This document shows, one piece after another, positions 15,278 to 23,943 of a stretch of DNA of 51,875 nt. The translations under genes and the position numbers were made by a program. The DNA is from a delta proteobacterium NaphS2 (GTDB lineage: Bacteria > Desulfobacterota > DSM-4660 > Desulfatiglandales > Desulfatiglandaceae), in the NCBI GenBank assembly GCA_000179315.1, contig ADZZ01000482.1:1-51875 (forward strand), given 5' to 3'. Each line of letters starts with the position of its first letter. Position 1 is the stretch's first letter. Under the pieces are notes generated by a model. That model saw only the letters and a program-made list of their open reading frames with translations, had not been told where the DNA came from and did no database searches.

Positions 15278-17035
15278 ATGGAAAACGGGAAAAATTTGCG
15301 GCAACTGGCGGATGTCGCCTTGGGAAAAACACCGGCGGATGTGGTGATCAAAAATGGTGTGTTAATGGATGTTTACACGGGGCGTATGGTGCCTGGCCGT
15401 TCGGTCGCCATGGCCGGTGAGTGGATTAGCTACGTGGGTCCCGATGCGGATTACGCCATCGGACCGGAAACCCATGTGATCGACGCAGGGGGTCGCGTTA
15501 TTTGCCCCGGATACATAGACGCCCACACCCATCTGGCCAACTACGCCGATTTTTCCGATTCTCTGGCTTATGCCGTACCGTCCGGTGTCACTGCTGTGTT
15601 GACGGAAATAGACAGCTATGCATTTGCGTTGGGAAAGGAAGGTGTAAACGCCTTTCTGACCCAGACTGAATCTTGTCCGATTAAAGTCTACGTGGCAGTG
15701 CCATCCATGGTGTCCCTGAGCCCCGCGACAGAACCCATTCGGATCACAAACGAGCAACTTTCGGAACTTTTCACACACCCCCGTGTGATAGCTCTGGGGG
15801 AATCCTACTGGCAAGAAGCCATCCTAACCGATGACGATTCCGTACTCGATCTGATGGCGGAGGCCCGGAAGATGCGGAAGTCCATTCAGGGTCATGCCGC
15901 AGGGGCCTTTGACCGCAAATTGGCGGCTTACGTGGCCACGGGAGTGGAATCATGTCATGAAGCCATTTCAACGGAGGATGTCATAAACCGTCTGGAGATG
16001 GGGCTCTATGCCATGATTCGGGAGGGAGACATTCGACGCGATCTGGAGATCATTCTGCCGCTCAGGGACAAGGTTGATTTCAGGCGAATGATTTTGGTCA
16101 CCGATGGCACCAATCCGGATTTCCTCTTGGAAAAAGGGTATTTGCAGGATGTGGTGCAAAAGGCGGTGGACCTGGGCGTTGCGCCCATGGATGCAGTCCG
16201 CATGGTGACGCTCAACCCCGCTGAACACCTGGGGTTGGACAATTTGATCGGCGGGGTTGCCCCGGGCCGTTACGCTGATCTGTTGCTGCTTGGGGATTTC
16301 AAAAACATGAAGCCGGAGATGGTCATTTCAAAGGGGCGGATTGTGGCTGAAAAGGGGCATATGTGCATTTCCATACCGGATGCCGATCCGCCTGAAATTT
16401 TTTTGAATACCGTCAATGTTGAACCGATCTCTCCAGCGGACCTGCAGATCCCCGAATCACTTAGCGATGAAGCCGGACAGATACGGTCCATCGATATTCA
16501 GCCGGGAGGCCTGGTGGCCCGTGAAGGGCGGGGGGTCCCGGTCGTTTCAGGCAAATATCTGATGGCTGATCCTGAAAAGGATCTATTGAAAATCGTTTTT
16601 GTCGAGCGCATCAGCGGCAAGGGAGAGAAATTCGCGGGCTTTGTCCGGGGGTGGGGACAGAGACGGGGGGGCATTGCCACCAGCACGTGCTGGGACGCAG
16701 GCGGTATCGTGGGGATTGGTGAAAACGATGAGGACCTGGCAGCTGCCGTTAATCGCGTGATCGAAATGCAGGGGGGAATGACATTGGTTGTGGAGGGGCG
16801 TCTCGAAGCGGAGATTCCCTTTCCCTCCGGGGGATACGTTTCCGATTTGAAAATTCCCCAACTCGCCCTGCGGCTTAAAGAATTCCAGAATGTCATGGTT
16901 TCATTGGGCTTTATTCACGATTATGCGCTGTTGGCCCTGAGCGTCATGACCGGCGCCGCCATTCCGTTCATCCGAATGACGGAAAAAGGGTATTATCGCT
17001 TCAGGGAAAACGATTTTGTGGGCCTTGCACTTTGA
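15278..17035 (+). CDS. Adenine-deaminase-like amidohydrolase, divergent active site
   Basis: 585 residues, the length and two-domain layout of adenine deaminase (AdeC): composite beta domain, TIM-barrel amidohydrolase (about 75-330) and the family's C-terminal domain (about 400-585). Metal-site residues seen are H83/H85 (DAHTHL), QGHAAG (about 204-209), ESCHE (about 225-229) and VTDG (about 280-283). Two motifs typical of true adenine deaminases differ: the E-S-S after H-x-H is N-Y-A, and the C-terminal A-H-D-S-H-N region is T-C-W-D-A-G-G. The fold and family are certain, the substrate is not. The ATG at 15278 has a weak AAGGATG upstream. Probably cytoplasmic purine or related ring deamination or hydrolysis. 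Confidence 0.8.
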   Translation: MENGKNLRQLADVALGKTPADVVIKNGVLMDVYTGRMVPGRSVAMAGEWISYVGPDADYAIGPETHVIDAGGRVICPGYIDAHTHLANYADFSDSLAYAVPSGVTAVLTEIDSYAFALGKEGVNAFLTQTESCPIKVYVAVPSMVSLSPATEPIRITNEQLSELFTHPRVIALGESYWQEAILTDDDSVLDLMAEARKMRKSIQGHAAGAFDRKLAAYVATGVESCHEAISTEDVINRLEMGLYAMIREGDIRRDLEIILPLRDKVDFRRMILVTDGTNPDFLLEKGYLQDVVQKAVDLGVAPMDAVRMVTLNPAEHLGLDNLIGGVAPGRYADLLLLGDFKNMKPEMVISKGRIVAEKGHMCISIPDADPPEIFLNTVNVEPISPADLQIPESLSDEAGQIRSIDIQPGGLVAREGRGVPVVSGKYLMADPEKDLLKIVFVERISGKGEKFAGFVRGWGQRRGGIATSTCWDAGGIVGIGENDEDLAAAVNRVIEMQGGMTLVVEGRLEAEIPFPSGGYVSDLKIPQLALRLKEFQNVMVSLGFIHDYALLALSVMTGAAIPFIRMTEKGYYRFRENDFVGLAL

Positions 17036-17066
17036 AAGCGTATGAAAGGGTGTTAACGTTTTACAA

Positions 17067-17110
17067 TTTATAATTTTAAGACTTAATGTTTATAATTTTA
17101 AGACTTAATG
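17067..17110. repeat. Two exact tandem copies of a 22-bp AT-rich unit
   Basis: The unit TTTATAATTTTAAGACTTAATG occupies 17067-17088 and is repeated without a gap at 17089-17110. It lies about 30 bases upstream of the receiver-domain gene, where a promoter or operator is expected; each copy contains a TATAAT-like box. Confidence 0.85.
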
Positions 17111-17138
17111 TTTTTTGGTTTTTTATAAGAACGGTGTT

Positions 17139-17627
17139 ATGAAAATGAACTTGCTTGACGGAAAAAGGATTCTCGTGGTCGACGATGAACCGGACGTGGT
17201 TGAGACCCTGAAAGATTTCTTGAGTATGTGTACCCTTAGGGAAGCGTATAACTTCGAGGATGCACGCGACTTATTGGAGCGGGAAACTTTCGATATTGCG
17301 ATTCTGGACATCATGGGTGTTGACGGATACAAGCTTCTGGAAATAGCCAAGGACCGGAATGTGCTGACCATTATGCTGACCGCCAATGCGTTGAGCGTCG
17401 CCCATACGGTACGGTCTTTCAAAAACGGTGCGGCCTACTACGTTCCGAAGGAGGAAATGGCCCGTATCGACGTCTTCTTAAATGATATTCTGGTGGCCCG
17501 GGAAAAAGGGGCGAACCCGCAAAACCAGTGGCTTGAACGAATGGGATCCTTTTATGAGAAAAAATTCGGGCCGGATTGGCAGAGCGATGAGCCGGAATTC
17601 TGGGAAAAATTCGGCTCCCGTAAATAG
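17139..17627 (+). CDS. Stand-alone response-regulator receiver-domain protein
   Basis: 162 residues from the ATG at 17139 (another ATG at 17145; the frame is open from 17115). A complete CheY-like receiver: acidic pair D15/D16 (LVVDDEP), phospho-acceptor D57 (ILDIMG), T81 (MLTANA) and K104 (YVPKEE). After the receiver (about residue 120) there is no DNA-binding domain, only a 40-residue aromatic and acidic tail (WLERMGSFYEKKFGPDW). It probably signals through protein contact. No histidine kinase gene is adjacent. The tandem 22-bp repeat just upstream may regulate it. Confidence 0.88.
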   Translation: MKMNLLDGKRILVVDDEPDVVETLKDFLSMCTLREAYNFEDARDLLERETFDIAILDIMGVDGYKLLEIAKDRNVLTIMLTANALSVAHTVRSFKNGAAYYVPKEEMARIDVFLNDILVAREKGANPQNQWLERMGSFYEKKFGPDWQSDEPEFWEKFGSRK

Positions 17628-17673
17628 TATCTCAGGAAAGATTCGGCGTAAGCCACGCTTAGCGTCTCCGGTT

Positions 17674-18255
17674 CTACTCCTTGACGGTCATTTTGATGAT
17701 GGTAACCGGCTCTACCGGGACATTGCTCATCATCCCTTTCTTGGCGGTCTTGACGCCTGAAATGGCATCCACCACATCCATTCCCTTGACGACCTTCCCG
17801 AATACCGCATAGCCCCATCCCTGGGGGGTTGTATTTTTGTGATCCAGAAAGCTGTTGCCTTTGGTATTGATAAAGAACTGGTCGGTGGCGCTGTGAGGAT
17901 CCGGAGTGCGCGCCATGGCCACGGTGCCCCGGTCATTTTTGAGCCCATTATTCGCTTCGTTCTGAACGGGCATTTCAGTGGTCTTTCTTTTCATGTCCTC
18001 TGTGAAGCCACCCCCCTGGATCATGAAATCGGGAATGACCCGGTGAAAGATGGTTCCGTCGTAGTGGCCCCAACGCACGTAGCGCAGAAAATTTTTGACG
18101 GTTTCCGGTGCTTCATCCGGGAATACCTCCAGAACAATGGTCCCCTTGGATGTTTCCATGATGACCTGAGGGTTGTCCGACAGGCCGCCCTGGACCATGG
18201 AAGGAATGCACAACGCAAAGCCCAGGACCGGGATGATGAGACGAAAAAATTTCAT
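17674..18255 (-). CDS. ppiA: Periplasmic cyclophilin-type peptidyl-prolyl isomerase
   Basis: 193 residues with a cleavable signal peptide (MKFFRLIIPVLGFALCIPSM, then VQG). The cyclophilin core carries the catalytic and binding residues: FHRVIPDFMIQGGG (R and F of the active site), MARTPDPHSATDQFFIN and GYAVFGKVVKGMDVVD. It catalyses cis-trans isomerisation of proline peptide bonds in exported proteins. AGGAGG lies 7 bases upstream of the ATG. It is monocistronic and convergent with the receiver gene. Confidence 0.92.
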   Translation of the reverse strand: MKFFRLIIPVLGFALCIPSMVQGGLSDNPQVIMETSKGTIVLEVFPDEAPETVKNFLRYVRWGHYDGTIFHRVIPDFMIQGGGFTEDMKRKTTEMPVQNEANNGLKNDRGTVAMARTPDPHSATDQFFINTKGNSFLDHKNTTPQGWGYAVFGKVVKGMDVVDAISGVKTAKKGMMSNVPVEPVTIIKMTVKE

Positions 18256-18521
18256 TTTTTTAAACCTCCTATTGCCCAGCTTCAGTTTTGGTGTATTTCC
18301 CTATACACAATTCGGGGCGTTTTTGAAAAGAATATTTTGAAAGGTCCTTTTCTCGTTTCAGGCTATCACTAAATCGTTGGTGTTTTCTCTTTTTTTATCT
18401 TATCCCCTTGTGCTTTTTTTTCAGCAGATGTAATTATTGTCCGGAACAGGCGAAAATCCGTATTTTTCGTACGCCAGGGTTTTCTTCTGTGCAGGATGAA
18501 ACCGCAGTTACGGGCAATTTC
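18256..18521. other. Intergenic region between ppiA and the PPDK-like gene
   Basis: About 265 bases. The PPDK-like frame is already open from 18408 but this part is cysteine- and phenylalanine-rich low-quality coding with no ribosome site, so I treat it as leader. No defined promoter or terminator was recognised. Confidence 0.35.
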
Positions 18522-21500
18522 ATGGAGAAACCAATTCAATCGGAAGCGCTGGAAGTCAATTTAGAAGAGACACGGAAAATCAAGGTTCATGTTCCGAAAC
18601 GATATCGTGACTTCCTTGACCTGTCCGCATCCCATTTCGGTATTCATGAACGGGCGCAGAAGTGCATGACGGAATACCACCATCCCTATGCCAACCATGA
18701 CTTCGTGGTGGGGGAATTGCGGAAAATTGTCCTGAACGATTTCTGGTTTTATGGGGAGCTGGAAAATGCAACCGAAGCGTTCCGGTTGATGGTTGAAAGC
18801 CTGGACCAATTGCTTTTGTCCCCTAAAGTGGAGAATAAGCTGAAGGAGACCATTGTCAGAACCCTGGTTGAATTTATCGATCTTCTGACGGAATTTCCTG
18901 AAAAACATGGGAAAACGGTCCATGTCTGTACGCGCCTCCTGAAAGAGAACCTGGTGAACAACCGGGATATCTATATCTCTTGTTCGGCTTTTTTCAAAAA
19001 GCATTTGCTGAAAACGGCGCATCTGGCCCAATTTGATGATGAGATTTTCATTTTAACAAAGCAGGTTTTGGCTGCCAGCGTTGAGGCCTGGCAGGAAACC
19101 GCGAAAATTGAAGAATGGTACCGGGAAAATCAAAACGTTTTTCATCGCGATTACACAATGGTTATTGGGCGGCTTGGAGAAGAATACTTCAGTGGTCTTG
19201 AAGAAAAGTTGAACCGTTCGAAAACATTCGATGAACTGATTGAAAATATCCCTTCATATAGCGATATCGCAAATAAATTCAGGCAGCTAAGTGATAATTT
19301 TGATAAATTCATAGAAAAGTTCTATTATACCTTTTACCTCCTTTACCTTCCCGGAATGTCCGGTCTGAAAGGTCGCCTGATCCGGGACATCAATTTCCTG
19401 CTGGCGAGAGTGGTGGGTGAGATTGACCTAAATGAGCTTTTTGAATTTCTGGACCACATATTCGAAATGTTCAGGGTTTTTCGCAAGGACCATCCCTCTC
19501 CCGTTCTCAACTGCATCGCAACCCTGGGAAAAAAGATCATCGACATCGATGACTCGGAAGATCAATTCCGCGTCAATTATTTTGAAAAAAAGCTAATCGA
19601 CTTCGGGTTTGAATTCCCGGGAATTGTCTATGTGGACAAGAGCTGGAAAACCCATGTGAACAAAAATCATCTCAAGAATATTCGGGTCTGGCTCGAGATT
19701 TTGAAATACGGTTCCGCCATCCCCGAGAAACTTCTGTCGGCCTTAATCGTTAACCTGCGCCTGGGCGGGGTTTATATCTCGGACACGGATCTTTTTCAGC
19801 GGGACATCACCAATATTCTGAATTCCAATATTTCACCATTTTACAAAAAGATAAAACAGCTCTCCTTTATTTTTCCGGTCTATTTTAATGAAATTGGTGC
19901 TGAGGGTGAAATCCGCCATGTGACCACTTCCATGGACGAGTTATCCCACCGGAACGATCGGTTGATTCACTTCCTGAGAAAACAGGTCCACATCGAGGGA
20001 AATAACACCCTTATCGATTTGACACGTAGAATATTTTATTTTTGGTACGATGGGAATCTAATGTCCCTGAAAAGGTTTGTTCCCGCCGATGTGTATGATG
20101 CCATCGATTTGGAAGGGAGATGGTTTAAGCCTGTTCATACCCTGCTCAGAACGTTGTGTCATGACCAAAATTGCCTCCCTGAAAAATTTCTCAATATGGA
20201 CCATAAGGAACTGGCGGTGCTGCTGGCATCGGGTCCGGAAGTTAGTGATCTTGATCGAAAGAGATTCCACCATATCTGTCACCTCTATGCGCTGCTGCGG
20301 GAAAAATACTCTTTTGATACGGTGAACATTGTTTCCATCCTGGAACGATACAGCTTTCTCCAAAATGAGGACATCGGAGCGTTCAAGGCCTGCATGGACA
20401 AAAAGCATTACCCGGAGGCATTAAAAAAGGTTTTCCTGCTGATGGGAGACCTCAAAAAGATCATTCTGGACCCGGAACCCAGCGAGGCATGGGAAAGTAT
20501 CTATTACAAGCGCCATGTGGCCTTCGGCATTCCTTCCATGTACGGGGTTTACCGTGAGAAAAAGTTTGAGGCCATGGGGCTTATTTTCAGGCTTGAAAGG
20601 GTGGCCGCAAATTTGATGGACCGCATCATTGCCGATATCAATCTGAACTACATTTCGGCCACGACGCTCGATCGCATCTACAGGGTACTTGAATTCTTTA
20701 AAGAGGGGATGGAACTGGACGGCATTATCAACGAGGGCTTTAACAGCAATCTCCAGATGTTTCGATATTCCCTCACCTCTTCCACCTTCAGCCTGGGGCA
20801 GTATACCAATATTTTTGAATTCATGTCTGAACGGATTCGAGAGATCATCAACGAATATTTTATCAGGTCCTACGAGTATCCGCTAAATGTCATTGTGCCG
20901 CAGCTTTTCATGGGGGACCCGGATCTTTCAAGGGAAGAAAGGAATCGGATCCTGATGCAGAAAACCGAAGAGTTCAACCGGGAGATGATCGCCAGTTGTT
21001 TTCTTCTTCAGAAATTCGATGGATTCATTGTGGGCATTCTGAAAACCCTTCACAATATGGTGGACAATTTCAGCCCGGATATTATCAACAGCGTCATGCG
21101 GTACAATCCCGATTTGATTGTCAGTCCCTTCAACCGGAAATCACCCAAAATGGACAACAAGGTTTTTGTGGGGGAGAAGGGGTATTTCCTCAAAAAGCTC
21201 TACGGGGCCGGCATTCCGGTGCCGCCGGCGTTTGTTCTGACCACCGAAGTGTTTCGTGAACGTCATGCCATTTACAGTCATCCCCAGCTGAAGGCGGATC
21301 TGGACAGCAAAATCGGGTCCCAAATCAGAGAACTGGAAAAACTGAGCGGCAGAGAGTTCGGAAATCCTCGGAATCCGCTGCTTTTGTCCGTGAGGTCCGG
21401 GGCTGCCGTTTCCATGCCCGGCGCCATGATGACGTTCATCAATGTTGGCATGAACGACGAGATTGCGCAAAGTTTAAGCAAAGAGCCCGGCTTCGGGTGG

Positions 21501-22667
21501 GCCGCATGGGATTCCTACCGGCGCTTGCTGCAGAACTGGGGGATGAGCTACGACATCCGAAGGGATGTTTTCGACAAGGTGATTTCCGACCACAAAAAGA
21601 AATACGGGGTGGCATACAAAACGGGCCTGAGTGCCGACCAGATGAAAGAACTGGCCTTTGCCTACAAACAGGTGCTTGAAGCACACCACAAGGCCTTTGA
21701 GCAGGACCCCATGCGTCAACTGGAAAAAGCCATTTCAATTGTTTTTGACTCCTGGTCATCTGAACAGGCAAAGGTGTATCGCGAGTACCTCAAGGTATCC
21801 GAGGACTGGGGAACTTCCGTTATTGTTCAGCAGATGGTGTTCGGGAATCGCAATGAAAAGTCCGGTTCGGGTGTGGCCTTTACCCATAACCCTACCCGGG
21901 GCCGGCCCGGCGTGCATCTTTTCGGCGATTTCAATTTGAGCAGTCAGGGAGAAGACATCGTTTCCGGTCTGGTGCATTCCCTGCCGGTGGGTAAGACTCA
22001 GCGAAAACAGCTGAATCTTGGGGGTACGTCTCTGCAGGAGGCTTTCCCCGACATCTACAGGAAGATTCACGCGCTCGCCAGGGAGCTGCTGGGCAATCTC
22101 GGATTTACACATCAGGAAATCGAATTTACCTTTGAGTCCGACAAACCCGAAGATCTCTACATCCTTCAGGTTCGCAATCAGAATATTCGGTGTGAAACCC
22201 ATGTGAGAGTGTTTGAAACCCAGAAAGAAGACATGGCCCTCGTGGGGAGAGGTATCGGCATCGGCGGGGGTGCGCTGAGCGGCATCCTGGCATTCGGGGA
22301 TGATGATCTGGTTCTTTTTGCGGAAAAGTATCCGGGAAAAAAGACGATTCTTGTGAGGCCCGATACTGTTCCGGACGATATCGGTATGATTTTCAAATGT
22401 GATGGTCTGTTGACGGCGAGAGGCGGCGTTACGAGCCACGCGGCAGTCACAGCCACAAAAATCGGAAAAATCTGTATTGTCAATTGTGCGGATTTGTATG
22501 TAAATGAAGAGAAAAAGGAATGTACTATCGGCGGCAACCATTTTAGAGTGGGTGATGATATTTCCATCGATGGCCATCGCGGAAACATCTATCGCGGTAG
22601 TTACCCTGTTAAGAAAACGGAAATTGCGCTTGACACACGGAATAAATACTCAAGTGACGCATGCTAA
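18522..22667 (+). CDS. PPDK-like protein: long helical N-terminus, ATP-grasp and phosphohistidine domains, no pyruvate barrel
   Basis: About 1381 residues from the ATG at 18522 (the frame is open from 18408; neither start has a clear ribosome site). Residues 1 to about 870 are mostly helical with no recognised domain. Residues about 875-1270 match the PPDK ATP-binding region (VRSGAAVSMPGAMMTF, SQGEDIVSGL, VIVQQMVFGN). The swivelling domain follows with its phospho-histidine H1306 in GGVTSHAAVTA. The chain ends about 75 residues later, so the C-terminal PEP/pyruvate TIM barrel of PPDK and PEP synthase is missing. It can probably autophosphorylate from ATP, but the acceptor is unknown. It is followed after 11 bases by a divergent GAPDH gene, suggesting a joint role. 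Confidence 0.85.
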   Translation: MEKPIQSEALEVNLEETRKIKVHVPKRYRDFLDLSASHFGIHERAQKCMTEYHHPYANHDFVVGELRKIVLNDFWFYGELENATEAFRLMVESLDQLLLSPKVENKLKETIVRTLVEFIDLLTEFPEKHGKTVHVCTRLLKENLVNNRDIYISCSAFFKKHLLKTAHLAQFDDEIFILTKQVLAASVEAWQETAKIEEWYRENQNVFHRDYTMVIGRLGEEYFSGLEEKLNRSKTFDELIENIPSYSDIANKFRQLSDNFDKFIEKFYYTFYLLYLPGMSGLKGRLIRDINFLLARVVGEIDLNELFEFLDHIFEMFRVFRKDHPSPVLNCIATLGKKIIDIDDSEDQFRVNYFEKKLIDFGFEFPGIVYVDKSWKTHVNKNHLKNIRVWLEILKYGSAIPEKLLSALIVNLRLGGVYISDTDLFQRDITNILNSNISPFYKKIKQLSFIFPVYFNEIGAEGEIRHVTTSMDELSHRNDRLIHFLRKQVHIEGNNTLIDLTRRIFYFWYDGNLMSLKRFVPADVYDAIDLEGRWFKPVHTLLRTLCHDQNCLPEKFLNMDHKELAVLLASGPEVSDLDRKRFHHICHLYALLREKYSFDTVNIVSILERYSFLQNEDIGAFKACMDKKHYPEALKKVFLLMGDLKKIILDPEPSEAWESIYYKRHVAFGIPSMYGVYREKKFEAMGLIFRLERVAANLMDRIIADINLNYISATTLDRIYRVLEFFKEGMELDGIINEGFNSNLQMFRYSLTSSTFSLGQYTNIFEFMSERIREIINEYFIRSYEYPLNVIVPQLFMGDPDLSREERNRILMQKTEEFNREMIASCFLLQKFDGFIVGILKTLHNMVDNFSPDIINSVMRYNPDLIVSPFNRKSPKMDNKVFVGEKGYFLKKLYGAGIPVPPAFVLTTEVFRERHAIYSHPQLKADLDSKIGSQIRELEKLSGREFGNPRNPLLLSVRSGAAVSMPGAMMTFINVGMNDEIAQSLSKEPGFGWAAWDSYRRLLQNWGMSYDIRRDVFDKVISDHKKKYGVAYKTGLSADQMKELAFAYKQVLEAHHKAFEQDPMRQLEKAISIVFDSWSSEQAKVYREYLKVSEDWGTSVIVQQMVFGNRNEKSGSGVAFTHNPTRGRPGVHLFGDFNLSSQGEDIVSGLVHSLPVGKTQRKQLNLGGTSLQEAFPDIYRKIHALARELLGNLGFTHQEIEFTFESDKPEDLYILQVRNQNIRCETHVRVFETQKEDMALVGRGIGIGGGALSGILAFGDDDLVLFAEKYPGKKTILVRPDTVPDDIGMIFKCDGLLTARGGVTSHAAVTATKIGKICIVNCADLYVNEEKKECTIGGNHFRVGDDISIDGHRGNIYRGSYPVKKTEIALDTRNKYSSDAC

Positions 22668-22678
22668 GGAGGTGTCCA

Positions 22679-23920
22679 ATGTCTGAAAATCAGAATCTTT
22701 TGGGTATAAACGGCCTGGGGCGAATTGCAAAGTTAACATTATGGGAGCACATCCGGTTACGGCATTTCGACGGGTTCGTGGTAAACATCGGTCGGGAAGT
22801 GGGAACCGGGCTTGAGGCGGTTTCTCACACCATTTCGAGGGATTCCACCTATGGGAGCCTTCAGAAATTTCTGTATGGTTACCGGGAAAACGATTTTGAC
22901 ATCAAAATTCTGGACCGGGAAAAGGGATTGCTTGAAATAGACGGCATGCCGGTTACCATTTTAAGGTCGGCCCGAAACCCAGAGAATATCGAGTGGCGGC
23001 AATATGGTGTCCGGCTGGTGGTGGACTGTACCGGTGCTCACAAGGATCCCACCGTCCCTTCGGGAATGGATAAACCGAGTATCAGGGGCCATTTGGCCGC
23101 CGGTGCGGAGAAGGTGATCATCAGCGCTCCCACCAAAATTGCCGACAAAGCGGCAAAAATGCCGGATGATTTCGGCATGTTCATATACGGTATCAATCAC
23201 CTTGATTTTGATCCCGCCAGACACAATGTGATTTCTGCAGCGAGCTGTACAACCACCGGGTTGAGTCACATGATAAAACCCCTTCTCGAAAACAGCGAAA
23301 CCAACAAGATTCTGACGGCTTCCATGTCCACCATTCATGCGGCGACCGGCACCCAGAGCATCCTCGATTCCTCTCCAAAAAAAGGTGCCGAGGATTTAAG
23401 AAAGAACCGTTCCATTTTCAACAATATCATTCTGACATCCACCGGGGCGGCGAAGGCTTTGGAGCAGGTGTTGCCTGAAATCCAGCAGTTCGGTTTTATG
23501 GCGGATTCCGTGCGGATTCCCACCAATACGGCGTCTTTGATCGTCTTGAATGTCACCTTCTCATCCCATATGAGCGATTCGGGCGGTCCGGTGGTGAACC
23601 GCCAATTCTTGAACAACATTTATAAAGAGGCGGCGGCCGGTTCTCAGAAAGGACTGCTTGTTTTCAGTGAAAGACAGAACGTTTCAGCGGATATTATCGG
23701 TTTTCAGGCGTCCGTGGTCCTGGAAGGTCATGACACGCACACACGGACGGGATTTTTGGATATTCCATCGGAGATGCTGAGTCAGTGCGGATTGAAGGAT
23801 GCCTATGACGTGAGACTGCCCGTGACCCACGCCAAGATTTTCGGCTGGTACGACAATGAATACGGCAGCTATGTGTACAGTTTGGCGAAATTGACGGTTT
23901 ATGTTGACAAGCATATGTAG
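22679..23920 (+). CDS. Divergent glyceraldehyde-3-phosphate dehydrogenase homologue
   Basis: 413 residues, about 80 longer than classical GAPDH. The ATG at 22679 has AAGGAGG six bases upstream. The NAD-binding start is GINGLGRIAK. Catalytic C190 lies in SAASCTTTGL (classical S-N-A-S-C-T-T-N-C) and H220 in STIHAATGTQS, so nucleophile and base are kept while the second cysteine is Gly. The C-terminal WYDNEYGSYVYS motif is kept. Insertions (about residues 50-80 and 240-330) set it apart from the canonical GAPDH at 45693-46691. It may oxidise a different phospho-aldehyde or serve a specialised route; the coupling to the PPDK-like gene supports a dedicated function. Confidence 0.85.
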   Translation: MSENQNLLGINGLGRIAKLTLWEHIRLRHFDGFVVNIGREVGTGLEAVSHTISRDSTYGSLQKFLYGYRENDFDIKILDREKGLLEIDGMPVTILRSARNPENIEWRQYGVRLVVDCTGAHKDPTVPSGMDKPSIRGHLAAGAEKVIISAPTKIADKAAKMPDDFGMFIYGINHLDFDPARHNVISAASCTTTGLSHMIKPLLENSETNKILTASMSTIHAATGTQSILDSSPKKGAEDLRKNRSIFNNIILTSTGAAKALEQVLPEIQQFGFMADSVRIPTNTASLIVLNVTFSSHMSDSGGPVVNRQFLNNIYKEAAAGSQKGLLVFSERQNVSADIIGFQASVVLEGHDTHTRTGFLDIPSEMLSQCGLKDAYDVRLPVTHAKIFGWYDNEYGSYVYSLAKLTVYVDKHM

Positions 23921-23943
23921 CAACAACCAATGCCCACGTCATT

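Noticed and set aside
14915-15351. Two touching minus-strand frames between panE remnant and the amidohydrolase
   Set aside because: They overlap the start of the amidohydrolase gene, lack ribosome sites and have no recognised family; too weak to list as genes.
21756-22577. Long minus-strand open frame antisense to the PPDK-like gene
   Set aside because: It is an antisense shadow of a well-supported coding region with clear motifs; no ribosome site or family.
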